From Streptomyces sp. NBC_01275 (lineage in GTDB: Bacteria > Actinomycetota > Actinomycetes > Streptomycetales > Streptomycetaceae): a DNA stretch of 64,000 nt. Each line of letters starts with the position of its first letter. Within the stretch, counting starts at the first letter, position 1. Under the pieces are notes generated by a model. The model was given only the letters and a program-made list of their open reading frames with translations. It made no database searches and was not told where the DNA came from. The translations under genes and the position numbers were made by a program. This document shows positions 32,921-41,887 of the stretch, piece after piece. The stretch is from contig NZ_JAPEOZ010000001.1 of the NCBI RefSeq assembly GCF_026340655.1, positions 8,184,001 through 8,248,000 of the forward strand. Reading direction: 5' to 3'.

Positions 32921-34179
32921 CGACCCCCCTCTCCGTCCTTCGTCGGAACCGGAGTCGGAGCGCACCAGCGCCGCTCTCGCCCCTGCTCCGGCTGCTGATC
33001 CTCACCCAACTCGCCTTCAACATCGGGTTCTTCGCCGTGCTGCCGTTCGTCGCCGAGCATCTGGGCGGCGCGGTCGGCATGGCGGGGTGGACGGTCGGGT
33101 TCGTGCTGGGGCTGCGGACCTTCAGCCAGCAGGGGCTGTTCGTGGTCGGCGGCGCGCTGGCCGACCGCTGCGGCGTCCGGCCCGTCGTCCTCGCCGGCTG
33201 CGCACTGCGCATCGCCGGGTTCGCCTGGCTCGGGTACGCCCAGCGGACCTGGGCGGTGGTCGGGGCGGTGCTGCTGACCGGGTTCGCGGCCGCGCTGTTC
33301 TCCCCCGCGGTCGAGTCGGAGGTCGCCCGCCAGGCCGTCGTACGGGAGGAGTCGGGCGGCGGGTCGCGGACCCGGGTGCTGGCGCTGTTCACGGTCGCCG
33401 GGCAGACCGGGGCGTTCGTCGGGCCGCTGCTCGGCGCGCTGCTGCTGTCGGTCGACTTCCGGGCCGTCTGCCTGGCCGGCGCCGGGATCTTCGTCCTCGT
33501 CCTCGCCGGGCACGCCTGGCTGCTGCCGCAGCACATACCCGGCCGCTCCCGCGTTCGACTCCGCGGCGGAATCGGCCCGTTGCTGCGCAACCGCCGCTTC
33601 CTCGCCCTGTGCTGCGCGTACGGCGCCTACCTCCTCGCCTACAACCAGCTCTACCTCGCCCTGCCCGCCGAGGTGGAGCGCGCGGCCGGTGCGCAGGCGC
33701 CGCTGGCCTGGCTGTTCGCGCTGTCCTCGCTGCTGGTGGTGACCGCCCAACTGCCCGTCACCCGGTGGGCGGGGGAGCGGCTCAGCCTGCGCCGCTCCAT
33801 GGCGGCCGGGCTCGCGCTGATCGCCGCCGGGTTCGCGGTCGTGGCCGTGGCGCTGCCCGCCGGCCGGACCGCGACGGCCGGGCTGCTGCCCGCGGCCGGC
33901 TTCGTCGTGCTGCTCACCCTCGGCCAGATGCTCGTCGCGCCCGCCGCCCGCGCCTGGACGCCCGACCTCGCCGAGGACGGGCGGCTCGGCCTGTACACGG
34001 GGGCGCTGTCGTCCGTCTCCGGGCTGATCGTGCTGGTCGGCAGCGCGGCCACCGGCGCCCTTCTCGACACGGACCTGCCCCCGGCCGTGCCCTGGCTGCT
34101 CCTGGCCGCCGTACCGGCCGCCGCGATCGCCCTGCTGCCGCGCCCGCCCGTCATGCCGCGCCCGCCCGTCAAGCCGTGA
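32917..34179 (+). CDS. MFS transporter coupled to the ABC genes
   Basis: A 420-aa 12-helix MFS protein. It begins LLRLLILTQLAFNIGFFAVLPFVAEHLGG and has GGALADRCGVRPVV in the first cytosolic loop. An MFS exporter translated with an ABC importer recalls metallophore systems where one exports the free ligand and the other imports the complex, for example CntE with CntABC. That function here is inferred from order only, because no metallophore synthesis genes are adjacent. ATG 32917 overlaps the permease stop (ATGA). Confidence 0.85.
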   Translation: MTTPLSVLRRNRSRSAPAPLSPLLRLLILTQLAFNIGFFAVLPFVAEHLGGAVGMAGWTVGFVLGLRTFSQQGLFVVGGALADRCGVRPVVLAGCALRIAGFAWLGYAQRTWAVVGAVLLTGFAAALFSPAVESEVARQAVVREESGGGSRTRVLALFTVAGQTGAFVGPLLGALLLSVDFRAVCLAGAGIFVLVLAGHAWLLPQHIPGRSRVRLRGGIGPLLRNRRFLALCCAYGAYLLAYNQLYLALPAEVERAAGAQAPLAWLFALSSLLVVTAQLPVTRWAGERLSLRRSMAAGLALIAAGFAVVAVALPAGRTATAGLLPAAGFVVLLTLGQMLVAPAARAWTPDLAEDGRLGLYTGALSSVSGLIVLVGSAATGALLDTDLPPAVPWLLLAAVPAAAIALLPRPPVMPRPPVKP

Positions 34180-34294
34180 GCGTCGCAAGCCGTGGGCGTC
34201 GCAAGCTGTGAATTCGGGGTGTGGTGCTCACCGCCGGCTGTGAACACGGGAGCAACGCTCCGCGTATCAGTGGACCGTGGCAGGATCCCTCCCC

Positions 34295-34900
34295 ATGAGT
34301 GCGTCCACGGCGGTCCGGAGTGTGCGCGCCGCCGTGTTCGCCGCGGTGTGCGTGCTGCTGGCCGCCGCCGGACACGGGCTCGCCACCGGTGACACGCCGT
34401 CGCCGTGGGCGGACGGCGCCGGATTCCTGGCCGTCTTCGCCGCCGGCTGGCTGCTGGGCGGTCGGGAACGCTCGCTGCCCGGCATCGGCGCGGCCATGCT
34501 GGTCACCCAGGCGGGCCTGCACGTCGCCTTCGACGCGACCCGTTCCCGTACCGTCGCCCAGGTCGTGCCCGTGATGTCCATGACCCATGCGCACGCCCAG
34601 ATGCACGGCATGCGCATGGCGCACACGCAGGTCCATCCCCACGCCGTCGCCGCCCATGTGCTGGCCGCGCTCCTCGCCTCCTGGTGGCTGCGGCGCGGCG
34701 AGGCCGCCCTGTGGTCGCTGCTGCGCTGGGCGGTCGCGTTCCTGCCCGGCCTCGCCGCCTGGTGGCGGGACACGCCCGTCCCGCTCCCCGCGCCGTCCGC
34801 CCCCACGACCCCGCAGGCCCCGGCGCCGTTCCGGCAGCTCCTGCTGCGGCACGCGGTGAGCCGCCGCGGACCGCCCGCCCCGATCCCGTACGCGATCTGA
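34295..34900 (+). CDS. His/Met-rich multi-pass membrane protein
   Basis: A 201-aa protein with about five predicted membrane segments and a central MSMTHAHAQMHGMRMAHTQ stretch rich in His and Met, as in copper-handling proteins. It is followed after 44 bp by a YcnI-type copper-binding protein on the same strand, so a shared role in copper is likely. I recognise no named family. ATG 34295 follows AGGA; a GTG at 34277 is possible. Confidence 0.7.
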   Translation: MSASTAVRSVRAAVFAAVCVLLAAAGHGLATGDTPSPWADGAGFLAVFAAGWLLGGRERSLPGIGAAMLVTQAGLHVAFDATRSRTVAQVVPVMSMTHAHAQMHGMRMAHTQVHPHAVAAHVLAALLASWWLRRGEAALWSLLRWAVAFLPGLAAWWRDTPVPLPAPSAPTTPQAPAPFRQLLLRHAVSRRGPPAPIPYAI

Positions 34901-34944
34901 ACCGACCACACCCTTTCTGCTTCCTGTACGGAGATCACTCACCC

Positions 34945-35706
34945 ATGTCCAGCCCGTCCAGCACGTCCACCATGTCCACGACTCGCCTCGCCCTGCGCCG
35001 CACCGGTCTCGGCGCCGTGCTCGCCGCCGCAGCCGTGCTCGCCGCCGCCGGGGTCGCCTCCGCGCATGTCACCGTCCACCCCGAGAGCTATGCCAAGGGC
35101 GCCACCGACGGCCTGCTCACCTTCCGGGTCCCCAACGAGGAGGACACCGCGACCACCACCAAGGTCCAGGTCTTCCTGCCCACCGACCACCCCGTGCTCG
35201 GCGTGCTGGTCACCCCGCACGACGGCTGGACCGCGAAGGTGACCACCACCAAGCTCAAGACGCCGGTCAAGACCGACGACGGCACGATCACCGAGGCCGC
35301 CTCCGAGATCACCTGGACCGGCGGGAAGATCGCGGCCGGCCAGTTCGAGGACTTCGACGTCGCCTTCGGACAACTCCCCGAGGACGCCGACGAACTCGCC
35401 TTCAAGACCCTCCAGAGCTACTCCGACGGCACCACCGTGCGCTGGATCGAGGAGGAGGAAGCGGGCGCGGACGAGCCGGAGAACCCCGCGCCGGTGCTGA
35501 AGCTCACGGCGGCGGCGGACGAGAGCACTCCGGCGTCCTCCGGGAAGAGCACGCAGAGCACGGCGAGCGCCAAGAGCACGGCGCAGGCCGCCGACTCCGG
35601 CGACTCCACCGCCCGCGGGCTGGGCATCGCCGGGCTGGTCGTCGGCGTGCTGGGCCTGGCGGCCGCCGCCTTCGCCGTCGTACGGACCCGGTCGCCGCGG
35701 CCGTAG
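34945..35706 (+). CDS. ycnI: YcnI-family (DUF1775) copper-binding membrane protein
   Basis: A 253-aa protein. A signal peptide ends ASAHVTVHPESY, so the mature N-terminus is the His that ligates Cu(II) in YcnI. The beta-sandwich is seen as LLTFRVPNEEDTATTTKVQVFLPTDHP, GWTAKVTTTKL, ITWTGGKIAAGQFEDFDVAFGQLP and a conserved Trp (VRWIEEE). A Ser/Thr/Ala linker and a C-terminal membrane anchor (GLGIAGLVVGVLGLAAAAFAVV) follow. It acts at the outer face of the membrane in copper trafficking. ATG 34945 is chosen. A 19-bp terminator follows. Confidence 0.88.
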   Translation: MSSPSSTSTMSTTRLALRRTGLGAVLAAAAVLAAAGVASAHVTVHPESYAKGATDGLLTFRVPNEEDTATTTKVQVFLPTDHPVLGVLVTPHDGWTAKVTTTKLKTPVKTDDGTITEAASEITWTGGKIAAGQFEDFDVAFGQLPEDADELAFKTLQSYSDGTTVRWIEEEEAGADEPENPAPVLKLTAAADESTPASSGKSTQSTASAKSTAQAADSGDSTARGLGIAGLVVGVLGLAAAAFAVVRTRSPRP

Positions 35707-35716
35707 CCCCGGACGA

Positions 35717-35764
35717 CCCGAAGGGCCCGGATCGTGTCCGTGCGGACGATCCGGGCCCTTCGGG
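35717..35764. terminator. Bidirectional intrinsic terminator
   Basis: A perfect 19-bp inverted repeat (35717-35735 and 35746-35764, loop of 10) separates ycnI from the convergent phosphatidyltransferase gene. Confidence 0.88.
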
Positions 35765-35782
35765 CTGAGCGGTGGGGCGAGG

Positions 35783-36547
35783 TCAGGCGAGTTCCAGGAC
35801 CTTCTCCGCGGGCAGCCGCTCCTCTTCCCGGGCGGGCCGCGAGGTGCGCCACAGCCACAGGACGTCCCGGCCGAACGACCACACCAGGGTGGACAGGGCC
35901 AGCAGGGCGACCGCGAAGTTCGCCGCGTACGGCAGCAGGTCCGCGCCCGCGAGGAGCAGGCAGACGCCCTGGAGCGCGGCCACCGTCTTGCGGGCGAAGC
36001 TCGGCGGGAGCGATCCGTTGAGCCAAGGGGCGACCCGGGCCGCGGCGACGAAGGCGTAGCGCATGCCGCCGATGAGGACGACCCACGGGCCCAGCTGCAT
36101 CGAGACGTACACGCTCAGCACCAGGATCAGGAAGGCGTCGACCTCCATGTCGAAGCGCGCGCCCAGTGCGGTGGAGGTGCCCGTGCGCCGGGCGACCTTG
36201 CCGTCGACGCCGTCCAGGATCAGGGCCACGGCCGTCAGGCCCACCAGCAGCGTCACCGGCGGCGCGCTCTCGAAGGAGTCGGCGACCAGCGCGGTCACCC
36301 CGCCGACCAGGGTCGCGCGGCCGAGCGTGACCCGGTTGGCCGGGCCGAAGGTGCGCAGGCTGGAGCGGTGCAGCGCCCGGGAGAGCACCGCCCAGGTGGC
36401 GACGGCGAAGACGAGACCGGTCACCCAGCCCGCCGGCCCCATGCCGATCGCCGAGCCGAGCAGAGCCAGCAACAGGATCTGAACGCCCGCTCCCACAGCG
36501 GTCTCCTGCTGGACCAGCCTTGCTTCGTAAGTGTTGTTCAGGGCCAC
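35783..36547 (-). CDS. CDP-alcohol phosphatidyltransferase family membrane protein
   Basis: A 254-aa protein with about six membrane segments and the full active-site motif LDGVDGKVARRTGTSTALGARFDMEVDAF (DGxxAR...G...D...D). It transfers a phosphatidyl or similar group from a CDP-linked donor to an alcohol acceptor. The acceptor here is unknown. GTG 36547 has GGAGGAAT upstream. It is divergent from the MDR dehydrogenase and marks the left edge of the GTP cyclohydrolase cluster, where a lipid-linked product would need such an enzyme (inference). Confidence 0.88.
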   Translation of the reverse strand: MALNNTYEARLVQQETAVGAGVQILLLALLGSAIGMGPAGWVTGLVFAVATWAVLSRALHRSSLRTFGPANRVTLGRATLVGGVTALVADSFESAPPVTLLVGLTAVALILDGVDGKVARRTGTSTALGARFDMEVDAFLILVLSVYVSMQLGPWVVLIGGMRYAFVAAARVAPWLNGSLPPSFARKTVAALQGVCLLLAGADLLPYAANFAVALLALSTLVWSFGRDVLWLWRTSRPAREEERLPAEKVLELA

Positions 36548-36656
36548 CGCACATTCCTCCGGCCAGGTGTACAGAGATGATCAGTGCCGCGTACTGTGCG
36601 CGGACTGTGCACACCTCGGTACGTGAACAGGTTCCCGATCGTTCAGGAGGATGCCG

Positions 36657-37637
36657 ATGTCGACCACCGCACGTGCGTTCTGGGTCAGCTCTCCGGGTGA
36701 AGGAGAGATCCGCGAGACCCCCCTTTCCGCCCCCGCGCCGGGCGAGGTTCTGGTGCGTTCCCTGTGGTCGGGCGTCAGCCGCGGCACCGAGACCCTCGTC
36801 TTCCGCGGCGGGGTGCCGGACAGTCAGCACGCGACCATGCGCGCGCCGTTCCAGGACGGCGACTTCCCCGCGCCGGTGAAGTACGGCTACCTCAACGTCG
36901 GACGCGTGGAGGAGGGACCGGCGGCCCTGGTCGGCCGTACCGTCTTCTGCCTCTACCCGCATCAGACGCGGTACGTCGTTCCCGCGACGGCGGTCACGGT
37001 CGTACCGGACCGCGTGCCCGCCGAACGGGCGATCCTCGCCGGGACCGTGGAGACCGCCGTCAACGCCCTGTGGGACGCCGCGCCCCTGGTCGGCGATCGG
37101 ATCGCGGTGGTCGGCGGCGGCATGGTCGGCTGCTCGGTGGCCGCGCTCCTGGCCCGCTTCCCGGGCGTCCGCGTCCAACTGGTGGACGCCGACCCGGCGC
37201 GGGCGAAGGTCGCCGAGGCCCTCGGCGTCGGCTTCGCCCTCCCCGGCGACGCGCTCGACGGCTGCGACCTCGTCGTGCACGCCAGCGCCAGCGAACAGGG
37301 CCTCGCCCGCGCCCTGGAGCTGCTGCGGCCCGAGGGCACGGTCCTCGAACTGAGCTGGTACGGCGACCGGCAGGTGTCCCTCCCGCTCGGCGAGGCCTTC
37401 CACTCCCGCCGCCTGGTCATCCGCAGCAGCCAGGTCGGCACCGTCTCCCCGGCCCGCGCCAGTCGCACGTACGCCGATCGGCTCGCGCTCGCCCTCGAAC
37501 TGCTCGCCGACCCGGCGCTCGACGCCCTCGTCACCGGGGAGAGCGCTTTCGAGGAGTTGCCGGAGGTGATGCCGAGGCTCGCCACCGGGGAGATTCCGGC
37601 GCTCTGTCACCGCATCAGGTACGAACAGAGCGCCTGA
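36657..37637 (+). CDS. MDR-family (zinc-type) alcohol dehydrogenase without the catalytic Cys
   Basis: A 326-aa medium-chain dehydrogenase with a GroES-like N-terminus and a Rossmann fold ([44 protein letters not shown]). At the usual zinc Cys position it has [11 protein letters not shown], so the catalytic zinc ligand is absent, as in BchC-like MDR proteins with SG(V/I)S.GTE. The structural-zinc loop also appears shortened. ATG 36657 gives a 6-base spacing from AGGAGG. It is the first gene of the rightward cluster leading to the PTPS homologue. Confidence 0.82.
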   Translation: MSTTARAFWVSSPGEGEIRETPLSAPAPGEVLVRSLWSGVSRGTETLVFRGGVPDSQHATMRAPFQDGDFPAPVKYGYLNVGRVEEGPAALVGRTVFCLYPHQTRYVVPATAVTVVPDRVPAERAILAGTVETAVNALWDAAPLVGDRIAVVGGGMVGCSVAALLARFPGVRVQLVDADPARAKVAEALGVGFALPGDALDGCDLVVHASASEQGLARALELLRPEGTVLELSWYGDRQVSLPLGEAFHSRRLVIRSSQVGTVSPARASRTYADRLALALELLADPALDALVTGESAFEELPEVMPRLATGEIPALCHRIRYEQSA

Positions 37638-37697
37638 CCTGAGAAAAGAGTGAGATCGGGCTGAACACGGGGAAGCGAAGAGCCGTACTACACGGCA

Positions 37698-37723
37698 TCC
37701 CCCGGCGGCCAACGGCCGGGGGA
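37698..37723 (+). other. GC-rich hairpin between the MDR and PTPS-like genes
   Basis: TCCCCCGGC, loop of 8, GCCGGGGGA. There is no T run. It lies 31 bases upstream of the TTG start of the PTPS homologue, so it may be a weak terminator or an RNA-stabilising 5' structure. Confidence 0.5.
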
Positions 37724-37753
37724 CCAGACGCGCCGCACCTGGAGGGTCGTCCG

Positions 37754-38152
37754 TTGTTCAGTGTCACCGTCCGCGATCACATCATGATCGCCCACAGCTT
37801 CCGCGGCGAGGTCTTCGGACCCGCGCAGCGCCTGCACGGAGCGACGTTCCTCGTGGACGCCACCTTCCGCCGCGACCAGCTGGACGACGACAACATCGTC
37901 GTCGACATCGGACTGGCCACGCAGGAGCTCGGTGCGGTCGTCAGCGAGCTGAACTACAGAAATCTGGACAACGAGCCGGAATTCGACGGGATCAACACCT
38001 CGACCGAGTTCCTGGCCAAGGTCATCGCCGACCGGCTCGCCGCGCGGATCGACAAGGGCGCCCTCGGCGAGGGCGCCCGGGGCATCGCCGCCCTCGCCGT
38101 CACGCTGCACGAGTCGCACATCGCCTGGGCGAGTTACGAGCGTGCGCTGTGA
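37754..38152 (+). CDS. 6-pyruvoyl-tetrahydropterin synthase/QueD homologue lacking catalytic residues
   Basis: A 132-aa T-fold protein. The start is an unusual TTG 37754, supported by GGAGGG 7 bases upstream. The fold is recognised by [59 protein letters not shown] and [11 protein letters not shown]. Compared with QueD/PTPS, the catalytic Cys four residues before HG is Ala24, the second His of HGH is Ala30, and the Asp-His pair of LDHHYLN is Asn67-Tyr68. The pterin-anchoring Glu (Glu120) remains. It probably binds a pterin or pyrimidine but does different chemistry. It overlaps the glycosyltransferase by 4 bases. Confidence 0.82.
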   Translation: MFSVTVRDHIMIAHSFRGEVFGPAQRLHGATFLVDATFRRDQLDDDNIVVDIGLATQELGAVVSELNYRNLDNEPEFDGINTSTEFLAKVIADRLAARIDKGALGEGARGIAALAVTLHESHIAWASYERAL

Positions 38153-39363
38153 CCGACGTGACCCTGGAGAAGACCGTGCAGACCGCGCAGCCGCCCTCGC
38201 TCGCCTATGTGCCCGCGCAGGTCGCCGTCCCGAAGACCTGTCCGAAGATCGGGGGGATCATCCCCATGTCGCTGCGGTCCGTGCACTTCGTCATGCCGGG
38301 CGGCGTCGACGACCCGGCCAACCCCAGCGGCGGCAACGCCTACGACCGGCGGGTCTGCCTGGACCTGGCCGGCTTCGGCTGGCAGGTCCACAGGCACCTG
38401 GCGTCCGGCTCCTGGCCCAGCCCGCAGCCGGCCGCCCGGGCGGAACTGGCCCGCACGCTGGCCGAGTTCCCCGACGGCACGATCGTGCTGCTCGACGGGC
38501 TCGTGGCCTGCGGCGTCCCGGAGATCATCGTGCCGGAGGCGGAGCGCCTGCAGCTCGCCGTCCTCGTCCACCTCCCGCTCGGCGACGAGACCGGACTCGC
38601 CCCGCAGACGGCGGCCGAGCTGGACGCCAAGGAGCGGGCCGTGCTGCGCGCCGTGCCCGCCGTGATCGCCACCAGCGACTGGGCGGTGCGCCGCCTCGTC
38701 TCCCACCACGGCCTGGCGCCGGAGAAGGTGCACGTCGCCGCCCCCGGCGCCGACATCGCGCCGCTGGCCTCCGGCACGGACGGCGTGTCCCGGCTGCTGT
38801 GCGTCGCGGCCGTGACCCCGCGCAAGGGCCAGCACCGCCTGGTGGAGGCGCTGGCCGCCGTCACCGACCTGCCGTGGAGCTGCTCCTGTGTCGGCGGCCT
38901 CGGGGGAGACCCGGAGTACGTCGCCCATCTGCGCGGCCTCATCAGGAAGTACGGCCTCGAGGACCGGCTGGAGCTGGCGGGCCCGAAGGCCGGCGCCGAA
39001 CTCGACGCCAGCTACGCCGCCGCCGACCTGATGGTCCTCACCTCCTACGCCGAGACGTACGGCATGGCGGTCACCGAGGCGCTCGCGCGCGGCATCCCCG
39101 TCCTCGCCACCGACGTCGGCGGACTGCCCGAGGCGGTCGGCCGCGCCCCCGACGGCGGCGTCCCCGGCATCCTCGTGCCGCCGGAGGACCCGGCCGCCCT
39201 CGCCGCCGAACTGCGCGGCTGGTTCGGCGAGGCGGACGTACGGCGCCGGCTGAAGGCGGCCGCGCGCGGCCGCCGGGCGGCCCTGAACGGCTGGGCGTCC
39301 ACCGCCCAGAGCCTGGCCGGAGTCCTCGGCCGGCTTCCCAGCGAACCCCGGAGGGCGGCATGA
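38149..39363 (+). CDS. GT4-type glycosyltransferase
   Basis: A 404-aa GT-B glycosyltransferase of family 4. It begins with an N-terminal extension, then [25 protein letters not shown]. The donor-binding half has [20 protein letters not shown] and the EX7E-type [29 protein letters not shown]. Nucleotide-sugar and acceptor are unknown. Its GTG overlaps the PTPS-like stop and its end overlaps the methyltransferase start (ATGA), so it is translated in a tight four-gene operon. Confidence 0.88.
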   Translation: MTDVTLEKTVQTAQPPSLAYVPAQVAVPKTCPKIGGIIPMSLRSVHFVMPGGVDDPANPSGGNAYDRRVCLDLAGFGWQVHRHLASGSWPSPQPAARAELARTLAEFPDGTIVLLDGLVACGVPEIIVPEAERLQLAVLVHLPLGDETGLAPQTAAELDAKERAVLRAVPAVIATSDWAVRRLVSHHGLAPEKVHVAAPGADIAPLASGTDGVSRLLCVAAVTPRKGQHRLVEALAAVTDLPWSCSCVGGLGGDPEYVAHLRGLIRKYGLEDRLELAGPKAGAELDASYAAADLMVLTSYAETYGMAVTEALARGIPVLATDVGGLPEAVGRAPDGGVPGILVPPEDPAALAAELRGWFGEADVRRRLKAAARGRRAALNGWASTAQSLAGVLGRLPSEPRRAA

Positions 39364-40475
39364 GCAAGAGCACCGTGACCCCGGCGGACCTGGCCCGACG
39401 CGTGGGACACATCCCGACGCAGCCGGGCCCCAAGGAGGGCGACCTCGTGACTCAGTCCGTGACTTCTCCGACCTCCGGAGCCGACTCCGGGGCGCGGCCC
39501 GCCATATCCGGCGACGGCAACGGCAACGGCGACGGCATCGACACCGGTGCCGACCAGCCGTCGGGGTCCGTCATCCCCGGCGCCGGCCCCGTGACCCGCC
39601 CCGGCGAGCGGCCCACCGTACGGCTGCGGGACGCCGGGCCCGACGAGCAGCCGCGCTACGCGCCCGAATGGCTCCAGCTGCGCGAGCCCGCCGACGCGGA
39701 CGCCCGGTCGATGGACCTGCTGGACCCCCTGCGCATCCGGCTCGCCAACCTGCCCGGACGCCCCGGCGGACTCGCCGTCCACGACCTGGGCTGCGGCACC
39801 GGCTCGATGGGCCGCTGGCTCGCCCCGCGCCTGGACGGCGCCCAGCACTGGATCCTGCACGACCGCGACCCCTACCTGCTGCACTTCGCCGCCGTCGCCT
39901 CCCCGCGGGTGGCCGCCGACGGCAGCCGGGTCACCGTCGAGACCCGGCGCGGCGACGTCGCCCGGCTCACCCCGGACGCCCTGCGCGGCGCCTCGCTGGT
40001 CACCGCCTCCGCCCTGCTGGACGTCCTGACCCGCGAGGAGATCGAGACCCTCGCCGCGGCCTGCGCGGGCGCGGGCTGCCCGGCGCTGCTCACGCTCTCC
40101 GTCGCCGGACGCGTCGACCTCGCCCCGCAGGACCCGCTGGACGAGGAGATCGCCGCCGCCTTCAACGACCACCAGCGCCGCGGCGGCCTCCTCGGCCCCG
40201 ACGCGGTGACCGCGGCCTGCGAGGCGTTCGCCGACCACGGCGCGACGGTCAAGGTGCACCCGAGCGCCTGGCGGCTCGGCCCCGAGCACGCCGCCCTCAC
40301 CGAGCAGTGGCTGCGCGGCTGGGTCGGCGCGGCGGTCGAGCAGCGCCCCGAACTCGCCGCCCGCGCCGAGACCTACCTGGCCGCCCGGCTCGCCGCCCTC
40401 GCGGCCGGCGAGCTGCGCGTCACCGTCCACCACAGCGACCTGCTGGCACTGGCCCGGCCGACGGGCGCGGCGTGA
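39360..40475 (+). CDS. SAM-dependent methyltransferase (class I)
   Basis: A 371-aa protein. The first 90 residues are low-complexity (SGDGNGNGDGIDTGADQ). The Rossmann methyltransferase core follows with VHDLGCGTGSMGRWLAPRL (SAM motif I), the acidic ILHDRDPYLL and LVTASALLDVLTREEIETLA. The acceptor is unknown. It lies between the glycosyltransferase and the flippase-like gene, with ATGA overlap upstream and TGATG overlap downstream, which suggests tailoring of the same product. Confidence 0.85.
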   Translation: MSKSTVTPADLARRVGHIPTQPGPKEGDLVTQSVTSPTSGADSGARPAISGDGNGNGDGIDTGADQPSGSVIPGAGPVTRPGERPTVRLRDAGPDEQPRYAPEWLQLREPADADARSMDLLDPLRIRLANLPGRPGGLAVHDLGCGTGSMGRWLAPRLDGAQHWILHDRDPYLLHFAAVASPRVAADGSRVTVETRRGDVARLTPDALRGASLVTASALLDVLTREEIETLAAACAGAGCPALLTLSVAGRVDLAPQDPLDEEIAAAFNDHQRRGGLLGPDAVTAACEAFADHGATVKVHPSAWRLGPEHAALTEQWLRGWVGAAVEQRPELAARAETYLAARLAALAAGELRVTVHHSDLLALARPTGAA

Positions 40476-41887
40476 TGAGCGCGGAGACGGCGAGCGCCCG
40501 GGTCGACCCGACCGCGCCGGTGATCTGGGGCGAGGGCGCCCTGGCCGTACGACGGCCCCCGCGTCCCCCGTCGGTGACGCGCTCCGGAGCCGCCGTGTCC
40601 GAGGCCCGCATCGGCGTCATCGTCGCCGCGCCGCGCGCCAAGACGTCCCGGCTGCGCACCCTGCTGGCCAACCGGGCCCTGCGCACGCACGTCGGGACCG
40701 TCGCCGGGGTCGTCATCCTCTCCGTGCTGCTGTGGCGGCTGGGCACCGGCGTGTTCCTGGACGGGCTGCGGCGGATCGACGTGCCGACGCTGCTCGCGGG
40801 GCTCGGGATCGGTGTGATCACCACCGTGTTCAGCGCCTGGCGGTGGGCGCTGGTGGCCCGCGGGCTGCAGATCCGGCTGCCGCTCGGCGCGGCCGTCGCC
40901 GACTACTACCGCGCCCTGTTCCTCAACGCGGCGCTGCCCGGCGGCGTCCTCGGCGACGTGCACCGCGCGGTGCGGCACGGGCAGAGCGCCGGCGACGTCG
41001 GACGCGGAGTGCGCGCGGTGGTCCTGGAGCGGACCGCGGGACAGCTCGTGCTGGCCGTCGCGGGAGTGACGGTCCTGCTGACCCTGCCGTCCCCGGTCAT
41101 GGCGGACGCCCGACAGGTCGCCCCGCTGGTCCTGCTGGCCGCGGTGGGCGCGGCCGCGGTCCTCCTCGCCGTCCGCATGAACTCCTCGGCCCCGCGCCGG
41201 GGCGGGCGGCTGCGGGCGACGCTGGCCGAGGCGCGCGAGGGCCTGCTGTCCCGGCGCAACGGACCCGGCGTCGCCGTGTCGTCCGTGGTCGTGCTGGCCG
41301 GACACCTCGGGATGTTCGTCGTGGCCGCCCGGGTCGCCGGCTCCGGCGCCTCCGTCCTGGCGCTGCTGCCGATCGCGGTCCTCGCCCTGCTCGCCATGGG
41401 CCTGCCGCTGAACGTCGGCGGCTGGGGCCCCCGGGAGGGCGTCACCGCCTGGGCGTTCGGTGCGGCGGGCCTGGGCGCGAGCACCGGCCTCGCGGTCGCC
41501 GTGGTGTACGGGGTGCTGAGCTTCGTGGCCGCCCTGCCCGGCGCCGTCGTCCTGGTCGTCCGCTGGTACGCCGGACTGCGAGCGGGCGCGGCGAACGGTT
41601 CGCCCGCGGGGGCCTGCGGCGACGCGGCGGCCTCCGGCGACGCGATGGCCTCCCGGGCGGCCGGGGCCGGCTCGACCGGCCCCGAAACCGTCGGGGAATC
41701 CGTCGCGGAATCCGTCGACGAACTCGCCGGGCATTACACGGAGTCGCCCGCTCCGGCTCCCGCGGCGGCCCCCGTGGTGAGCAGCGAGAAATACGCGCCG
41801 AAGGAATCCGCCAGGCTCGCCAGGAGTTCCTTCCCCTTTTCCGCGGACCCCAGGGAAGGACGGCCGATGACGCCCGAATCGGTATAG
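40475..41887 (+). CDS. Lysylphosphatidylglycerol synthase TM-domain/UPF0104 flippase-like membrane protein
   Basis: A 470-aa protein with about eight membrane segments. Conserved elements include FSAWRWALVARGL, ADYYRALFLNAALPGGVLGDVHRAVRHG, VLERTAGQLVL and GLPLNVGGWGPREGVTAWAF, all typical of the MprF-like flippase domain without the synthase part. It likely moves a lipid-linked product across the membrane (inference). The C-terminal 60 residues are disordered. Its 3' end overlaps the convergent creatininase gene by 154 bp, so both proteins' C-termini are encoded on opposite strands of the same DNA. Confidence 0.85.
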   Translation: MSAETASARVDPTAPVIWGEGALAVRRPPRPPSVTRSGAAVSEARIGVIVAAPRAKTSRLRTLLANRALRTHVGTVAGVVILSVLLWRLGTGVFLDGLRRIDVPTLLAGLGIGVITTVFSAWRWALVARGLQIRLPLGAAVADYYRALFLNAALPGGVLGDVHRAVRHGQSAGDVGRGVRAVVLERTAGQLVLAVAGVTVLLTLPSPVMADARQVAPLVLLAAVGAAAVLLAVRMNSSAPRRGGRLRATLAEAREGLLSRRNGPGVAVSSVVVLAGHLGMFVVAARVAGSGASVLALLPIAVLALLAMGLPLNVGGWGPREGVTAWAFGAAGLGASTGLAVAVVYGVLSFVAALPGAVVLVVRWYAGLRAGAANGSPAGACGDAAASGDAMASRAAGAGSTGPETVGESVAESVDELAGHYTESPAPAPAAAPVVSSEKYAPKESARLARSSFPFSADPREGRPMTPESV

